Source of the DNA: Talpa occidentalis
Taxonomy: Eukaryota > Chordata > Mammalia > Eulipotyphla > Talpidae
Assembly (NCBI RefSeq): GCF_014898055.3
Contig: NW_023602073.1
Location: 17,159,784 to 17,223,783 of the forward strand
Length of the DNA: 64,000 nucleotides
Reading direction: 5' to 3'
Position 1 is the stretch's first letter. The number at the start of each line of letters is the position of its first letter. Shown here piece after piece: positions 57,701 through 64,000 of the stretch. A program made the position numbers and the translations under genes. The notes beneath the pieces were generated by a model. The model saw nothing but the letters and a program-made list of their open reading frames with translations, ran no database searches and was not told the DNA's origin.

Positions 57701-59818
57701 CTGTTCTTGTTCCAATACCATGCAGTTTTGATGATTATGGCTTTGTAGTATAGTTTGAAGTCTGGGAGTGTGATCCTCCATATCCTTCTTTTTTTTTCAG
57801 TAGAGCTTTGGCTATTCAGGGTTTTTTGTGATTCCATATAAATTTCATCAATAATTGTTCTATTTCTTTGAAGAATGACATTGAAATTTTGATTGGAATA
57901 GCATTGAATCTATATATTGCTTTTGGTAGGATGGCTATTTTAATAATGTCCCAAACACTTCTTTTTATAAGTGTCTGTGTTCTTTAGAATAAACATGAAT
58001 TTACCATTTTCAGCATCCTCTGTGTTCACTTTGCCGGCATCATCTTCATATTGGGGTGCCCCCAACTCTACTCTCCAGTTGCAGAACTCGTTCATTCTTC
58101 CAACATGACACTTGATCCCCACTGAACAATAATTCCATTGTCCCTCCACTCACCTGGTACCCACATTTCCTTTTCTGTTTTCAAACTTAACGAGGTACCT
58201 TTATAAAAGCAATCTTATATTGTTGTCCTTTGCTCTAACTTACTTCCCTGACCATGTATCTTCAAGTCTCATACATTGTAACAGAGCTCCATACAATTTT
58301 AAGGATGAGAGTTTCCCATTTTAGGATATACCTCATTTTTTCCTCATTTCATCCACAAATGAAGTTTGAGCATATCTTCTTGATTCTAGGAGAAGATAGA
58401 GCTCCAGAGAAAGAAAATCCAGTCTGACTGAGAATCTGCACACCTTCCTCTGTGTTGAGGAGAAGTGTTGTCTGTGGAGACTGGAGAAAGAAAAAGAGCA
58501 GTCTCTGAAGATTCTGCAGGACAGTGAGGCGAGTCTGGAAAAGCAGAGCCAGGAACTCAAGAGTCACATCCTGGAACTAGAGAAGAGATGTCAGGGCCCA
58601 GCCCAGGATGTGCTGCAGGTGAGGCTGTGCCCTGTGGGGACACAGAAGAGGCATCTGTGCCCAAGTGTTATGGGGACAGTGGAGAGAAGCAGGGGAAGAT
58701 GGCAAGGTCTTCCAGCTTCTCTGGGAAGTGGGGAATTCCTGTGGGGATTTAAAGTGGCGTTTCTTTATCAATATTTGAAGAGTGGCCTCCAGTAGTCCAT
58801 AAGGTAACTGTATGTGAATGAAAAAATATACTCTTTCTGCTTTTATAGGCCAATTGGTTCCATATTGTCCAATATGAATTGTAGGGTATCATTTGCTGCC
58901 ATTTATGTCTGTTCCATATGTGCTAACCCTGAGTGCCAGTCTGTTTCCTGGATGATTCTCTGGGTGACTTGTGAATGTAAAGGGGGACAGCCAACATGAA
59001 TGACAACATTTTCCCTGATTTATTTGTATATGACAAGACCCAAAGAACTCTTCCTGGACCTTCTCTCAGCTTCATAACAAATGCCAGAAACTAGTTCTTC
59101 TAGGTTCTATAGAAGTAAGGGTCACATTCTGAGGGTGAGAAATATATTTTGACAGCTCCAACATTATGTGACACCTGCTCCGCCACCTACCTGGCCCATC
59201 TCAGGGGCTCTGCCTGTGTTCACTACTAAGGCCCTCTGAAAGAGTGATGTCTAGAGGAGCTCCTCTGAAGGATTTTAGGTCACTGATGCAAATCTTGTAA
59301 GGGAGTATGGGAAGCTCCTGGCCTTTTTCTCTAAGAAGCCCACAGGCTGCTGTGATTAGAGGCACAGGTCATAGGAAGTTACTAACTCAGAGGGTCATAC
59401 ACTGTATATGTACATGCTGCTATCTTAGAACACAGAGGGGTATCAGTCTACCTGATTTCTAGCAGTGTCTATGGCTGGGTCACTCAGTTTGTTCTTGGAG
59501 GAGTATTTCTAGAGATTAGCCCCCTGTGCCTCACCCTGTGAAATACTGATTGACCCACATTTACCCTTGTGTCCTTGTTTCCCTGTAGGATGTAAGAGAC
59601 ACCTTGAGTGGGTAAGTGTCGTAGGACCACCGGGGGGCAGGGTGAGGGTCCTTAGGGCTGAATGGTCCATCGCACTGAAGATGTCTCTGTCTTCTGCTGA
59701 TCCTAGGAGTCGGCTGTGGAGCTGGAAGTGCCAGAGGCCGTCTCTCTGGAGCTCCACACTGTGTGTAATGTTCCTGAGCTTTACTTGGATGTGAAGAAAA
59801 TGCTAAAGAGCTACCAAG
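54788..59818 (+). pseudogene. TRIM38-like copy C, exons 2-5 only
   Basis: Exon 2 at 54788-54872 is 85 bp: an 11-bp deletion after CAGAAAGCT shifts the frame. Exon 3 at 58390-58618 is 229 bp: a 2-bp deletion puts TGA at 58429-58431. Exon 4 at 59589-59611 is the normal 23 bp. Exon 5 at 59707-59818 is 112 bp, sharing copy D's one-base loss. Splice borders are still good. There is no RING/B-box exon: homology begins inside intron 1, right after L1-derived sequence. An exon 6, if present, would fall beyond position 64000. The copy cannot encode a TRIM protein. Confidence 0.92.
56207..57949 (-). mobile_element. L1 fragment with ORF2 C-terminal part, right arm only
   Basis: On the minus strand, frames at 57364-57837 and 56603-57367 read as the end of L1 ORF2 (for example [20 protein letters not shown] and the [13 protein letters not shown] block). 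A 3' UTR and a poly-A tail (T-run at 56207) follow. It is 5'-truncated at about 57949. The target duplication is close to CCCAAACACT on both sides. The left arm has the uninterrupted site near 4180-4190. Confidence 0.93.
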
Positions 59819-60539
59819 GTATGGAAAGCCAAGAATTCTTTAGATGTTATACTTCAAAAATACCATCGTGGTAAGCCCGCTCACCACCTGCCCCTGGAGA
59901 GACTCATAGCCGAAGAGAGATTGTTGAGTTGTTTGTGGAGCTGTCCCCTCCCCCATGTCAGGAGGCTCCAGTGCTTACATGGGACACAGCCTGCTGGGGA
60001 TCTGTGCAGGCCCTTCACACTCCCCCTCACATTCATTGGCTGCGTCAGCCCAGGCACTCTGCTCATTTTTCCCTAAACGCTGAGAATATTAACAGTTTTA
60101 AGTTCTTGGTTTAATCATGAAAGTGAAGAGCATCAACACATATAAAGTATTTACAACAGTGTCTAGTATATAATGTTTATTGTTAATTTTTCAATCTATC
60201 TGAGAACAATGCAAGAAATGTAGGTGAGGATACTTGACTAAGATGCAAATATTTTTATGGCCTTGATCCGGGCAACATGGTGAATGTTAGAATCATAAGG
60301 AAAACCATTTTTTATCAATTGCAAATCTGATATTTCCTCCCTGGATTCTCTTAATCAGTGCTTGCTATATTTCCATCATCTGTTATCTACAGTTATAAAA
60401 TTCAAATGCTTTGAGAACTAAATATTTTCTATAACTTACTTGTGTACAAAATCAAACCTAATAAAAAATGATTATTGACTATTTTAGTCACCTACTGCTG
60501 CAAATATATTTAGTGGCTTAAAGCAAAAACCACATTTTT

Positions 60540-61163
60540 AAAAAATATTTTATTTTATATAATTCTTACATCATTTTTCAACTTTGTACAATGTATGCAT
60601 TTTCATTTTGGTTATATTCCCCATACAATTGCACCCCCCCTTATTTTGACTCTCGTTCTTCCTCTCCCCACCTCTCCCACTTCCCCCCACCCCCCGCAGT
60701 GTGTCTCTGGTTTATGGTTTCTTGTTGATTTTGATTATTACTTTGCATCAATTAGTCTTTCTCCTGGTCTCTTATTTAGGTTTTCTAAATTCCCTGCTAT
60801 GAGTGAGACCATCCGGTATTTTTCTTTTTCTTTCTGGCTTATTTCGCTGAGCATGATCCCTTCTAGCTCCATCCATGTTGCTGCAAACTGCATGTGTTTA
60901 TCTTTTTTGGTTGCTGAGTAATATTCCATCGTGTATATGTACCATATATGTACCTGGATCCAGTCATCTATTTTTGGGCATTTGGGTTGTTTCCCTATCT
61001 TAGCTATTGTAAATAGTGCTGCTATAAACATAGGCATGCAGGAGCCCTTTGGAATTACTGTTTCTGTGTCATTTGGGTAAATACCTAGGAGTAGAATTGC
61101 TGGATCATATGGAAGCTCTATGTTTAGTAGGTCAAGAAATCTCCACACAGCTCTCCATAGTGG
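60540..61163 (-). mobile_element. L1 3' fragment in copy C intron 5
   Basis: The minus-strand frame 60738-61172 reads as the last part of L1 ORF2 ([13 protein letters not shown] block, [11 protein letters not shown]). The flanks share AAACCACATTTT (60526 and 61165). Copy B has the empty site near 42270. Confidence 0.92.
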
Positions 61164-63060
61164 AGAAACCACATTTTATCTATCAGTATCATGTGTGAGA
61201 AATCTGGGCACAGCTCAGGTGGGGTCACACAGTGCAGTTATGGGCTCACCTTGTGGATCAGTTGGGGATTAATCTTCCAGTTGTTGGCAGAATTCATTTC
61301 TTTGTGGTTATAGGATTTAGACCCTGACTTCTTAGCAGCGGTTGCCTGGAAGTGCCCTCAGCTTCTGGAATCTACCACTCATCAATTTGCACATGGGTCT
61401 CCCAATAAGGCCAATTATTTCTTCCAAGTGAGCTCAGGAGATTCTTTAGAGTAAGTCAGCTATTAAATTGGAAGGATGTAATGAAATATAATCAAGGGGT
61501 CACATCCCATTATTTTTGTCAGTGGTCAGATGTAATTGATGAGAGGCATCTTAGGTTATGCCCACAGTTAAATGGAAAAAGTGTTATAAGACTGTAAAAT
61601 GAGGAGGCAGGGTTCATGCACGCCACCTTGGGTCTGCCCTTCCCAAGTGGCCAATCCTATGTCACACTGATATGAGACTATTTGAGATCTTTACTTATCC
61701 CACTTTCTACAGGGTTATTAATACATTTGAGAAAGCGGCTGGCATATCCCCTGCTGGGGGTGGGTACACCATGTATGCGTATTGTTGTGTCTTTATAACA
61801 AGAAAAATATTCTGAATTTTAATATTTGATCCTATGCCCAGGGGTTACAGGCAAGGGATTATGGATTTGAATGTGGTCCCCTCCTCCCGTTTTATGTCAG
61901 CAGCAACCACCAAAAACAGTATCTCTGAAATCTGAAAGTCATGTCTAGATTTCAGTGTGTTTATTTGCCTTCTTTTATTTTTCACACATGGTTTAAAGGA
62001 GGTTCAAGTCAACCTGTTTCTGACATGGGCTTGTCTCTTAATTGAATACATCACCTTCTTTTTAAAACCCCCATTATTAAGGCTTTTTATTGTTGAGTCT
62101 ATTTGCAATCTGGCTTATCCCACCTGCTGCAGGAATATTGATGCATTTGATACAAGGCTGCCGAGACCCTGCTGGTAGTGGACAGATCATGTCAAGTGTA
62201 TTTATTGTCTGTCTTTGTATAATGAAAAATAGTCTGAATTTTAATATTTGGCCTCAGGGTTTTAGATAAGGGATTATGGACCTGTATGTGATTCCCCCAA
62301 CTTAATGTCAGTGCCAAATACCAAAATAAATATCTACGAATGTGATCCAAAAAAGATGCAAAGAAGGAAAAAGCAACCATATACAAGCCAGGACCAAATG
62401 TCACTGAATTGATTTGTCTACTCTTATCTTTTAAACAAACTTTACAACATGGTTCAAATCAACCTGTATCTGAGATGAGCTTCTATCTTCACTAAATAAT
62501 TCTCCTTCTTTTAAAAATCCTCATTTATTAAAGTTGGTTTTTTTTTGCTACATTCATTATTGCAATAAATTGTAATCAGTTAAACAGAATAATAGGCATG
62601 AAGAAGTTCAAGGTTTCTCCCACTCCTCTCCAGTCCTACTTTTCCAGGTAACAATACTTAAGATTTTCACTGTATTGGTACAGACAGTGAATGCATAGAC
62701 TCTCTTTTCCATTTCGTTGATTACATGTAAAGCTACCTCTCCATGAGAGCTTTACAACTACATGTAACCATATCCCTGCTGATGGGGCCTCAGGCTCTCC
62801 GGCACTGGGGGGTGACAGCGATGCTGCAGTGACATTCTAGTCCATACAGCCTTATATCCCGGAGCTTTCAATCTGTCAGGCATGTTCCTAAGGCCCAGGT
62901 TGCTGGAAGGCGTTATCTTGATGCCTGTAACCAGGTAGCTTGTTCCAGTGGAACAACAGAGCACTGCCACCTGCAAGATTCCACTAGCTTACTTGAGTGC
63001 TTTCTGTGGCCGACAAGAAGGGTTTCACATGTGTTCTCCTCTTTTATCCCACAGACCTCA
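61164..63060 (+). other. Copy C intron 5, paralogous to copy B 42270-44260
   Basis: Contains an old interspersed repeat (61200-61480), and sequence matched in the left arm from 62035 onward. No gene is seen. Confidence 0.7.
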
Positions 63061-63069
63061 CTGTAGGAA

Positions 63070-63356
63070 GCTTTTTTTTTTTTAAGATTTATTTATTTAT
63101 GCATACAAGAGCAGGCATACAGGCCAGTGGGGTGTGTGTGTGTGTGTGTCTGAGAGGATTCACCAGAGACAGAGTGGGGAACAGAACAGGTGGAGTGACC
63201 AAAGTACACTGCTGAGGGGAGCAGCGGACTAGTCAAGAGAGGTCTGCTATGCCATGTGGGTTGCTCCCTGATCAGCTGGGGATTGAACTCGTGTTGCAGA
63301 GACTGCGGACAGCTTCATAGGATGTGTCTTACCCACTTGCGCCACCAGGGGGGCCC
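63070..63356 (-). mobile_element. tRNA-derived SINE, orthologous to 711-990 in the other arm
   Basis: Tail T-run at 63072-63084, a (TG)n expansion near 63130-63148, head ending GCGCCACCAGGGGGGCCC. The flanks share CTGTAGGAAGCTTTTT. Same insertion site as the left-arm copy. Confidence 0.93.
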
Positions 63357-64000
63357 CTGTAGGAAGCTTTTTAGTTTATAGGAGAGGAAATTGAGACACA
63401 GGAGGTGAAGTGAGGGCTGTAAGTTCCCACAGTGGAGAATTGGGAACTGAGACCATATCTTGAGAACAGTTTGTCACTCTGCAGTGTGGTAATAAATGCA
63501 TATGATGTTTTTTAATTGAAGTATTAAATTCTCTGTTGTTATTTTCTTTTTTTTTTTTTTAATTTGTTTTTGCAGAAAATACTACTGTGAACATATCTGG
63601 TTCATAATTCCTTGTTTCCTTGAATGGTTTTCTCAGTGATATACCTTGTGTGGAAGGTGCTGTGTAGGGCTGCATGTTTTGATTTTACTAGATATGCAGA
63701 TCTTAAAATTGCATGAATGGTACCAACCTGCCGTAGGGGACTCCCCAAAGTAGCACACCCCCATGTGACCCCCAGGTGAACAACTTATCACTTTTGACAA
63801 CCCATTGAATTTAACCAGGTACCTAATTATGGACTTAATTTTATTTCTCTGTTCTCACTAATGGTGTTCAGTCTCTTTTTGTAAGTCTGTTAGCCCTTTG
63901 GTCTTGCATTTTGGATAGGTGAAGTTTCAGTGTTCATGTTGACACATTTTCCTCAAGGTCCAAAGAGCTAAGTCATCCCTGGGTACAGAATTTATCAATG
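63357..64000 (+). other. Right arm continues to the window edge
   Basis: Matches 81-700 read on the minus strand. No exon is seen. Similarity to copy B fades after about 63900. Confidence 0.75.

Larger units (their letters stand above)
54450..64000 (+). repeat. Right arm of the inverted duplication (copy C)
   Basis: Starts at a junction with old L1 sequence, matching copy B from about 37856 (TTTGGGTCAGCTGACT). It continues through copy C exons 2-5 and intron 5 to the window end. It is the inverted counterpart of 1-5655 and a direct, more diverged paralog of 37856-44900. Additions relative to the left arm are two L1 fragments; the second lies in a segment that the left arm has lost. Confidence 0.9.

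Overview
The window is mammalian genomic DNA. It has split genes with GT/AG introns, AATAAA signals, LINE-1 fragments, LTR retrotransposons and more than 20 copies of one tRNA-derived SINE family. The SINE is not one of the primate, rodent, ruminant or carnivore families I know by sight, so I do not name the species. A laurasiatherian such as a bat or pangolin is a guess.

The theme is a local expansion of one antiviral-signalling regulator family: TRIM38-like RING/B-box/coiled-coil/B30.2 genes. Copy A (20816-30336, +) has six exons that join in frame into 470 codons and looks intact. Copy B (36931-46560, +) has the same six-exon layout. It carries a one-base deletion and in-frame stop in exon 3, and it has lost a B-box zinc ligand. 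Copy C (54788-59818, +) and copy D (2300-5634, -) keep only exons 2-5 and are pseudogenes. A relic of a further copy (about 31330-32020) lies between A and B.

C and D lie in the two arms of a large inverted repeat: left arm 1-5655, right arm about 54450-64000. The arms flank A and B, and both run past the window ends. They share a SINE insertion and a one-base exon 5 deletion that copy B lacks, so they derive from one already damaged copy. Later events separate them: two L1 insertions in the right arm (the second cannot be tested in the left arm), a roughly 2 kb deletion in the left arm, and an ERV LTR truncating the left arm beside exon 2.

Layout: 1-5655 left arm with copy D; 5656-15763 a graveyard of LTR elements of several families (primer-binding sites resembling tRNA-Glu, tRNA-Lys and tRNA-Arg); 15764-20815 upstream region of copy A, with a 24-bp tandem array of ACTACAAGTCCCAGCATGCC promoter-type motifs and old L1; 20816-30336 copy A, with an antisense RPL27A processed pseudogene in intron 5; 30337-36930 intergenic relic, SINEs and a promoter-proximal block shared with copy A; 36931-46560 copy B; 47332-47790 an isolated CpG island; 48190-54440 old L1 and young SINEs, partly paralogous to 15770-18480; 54450-64000 right arm with copy C.

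On this reading only copy A is a good candidate for a full-length protein. All gene names rest on recognising domain and exon architecture, not on a database search.
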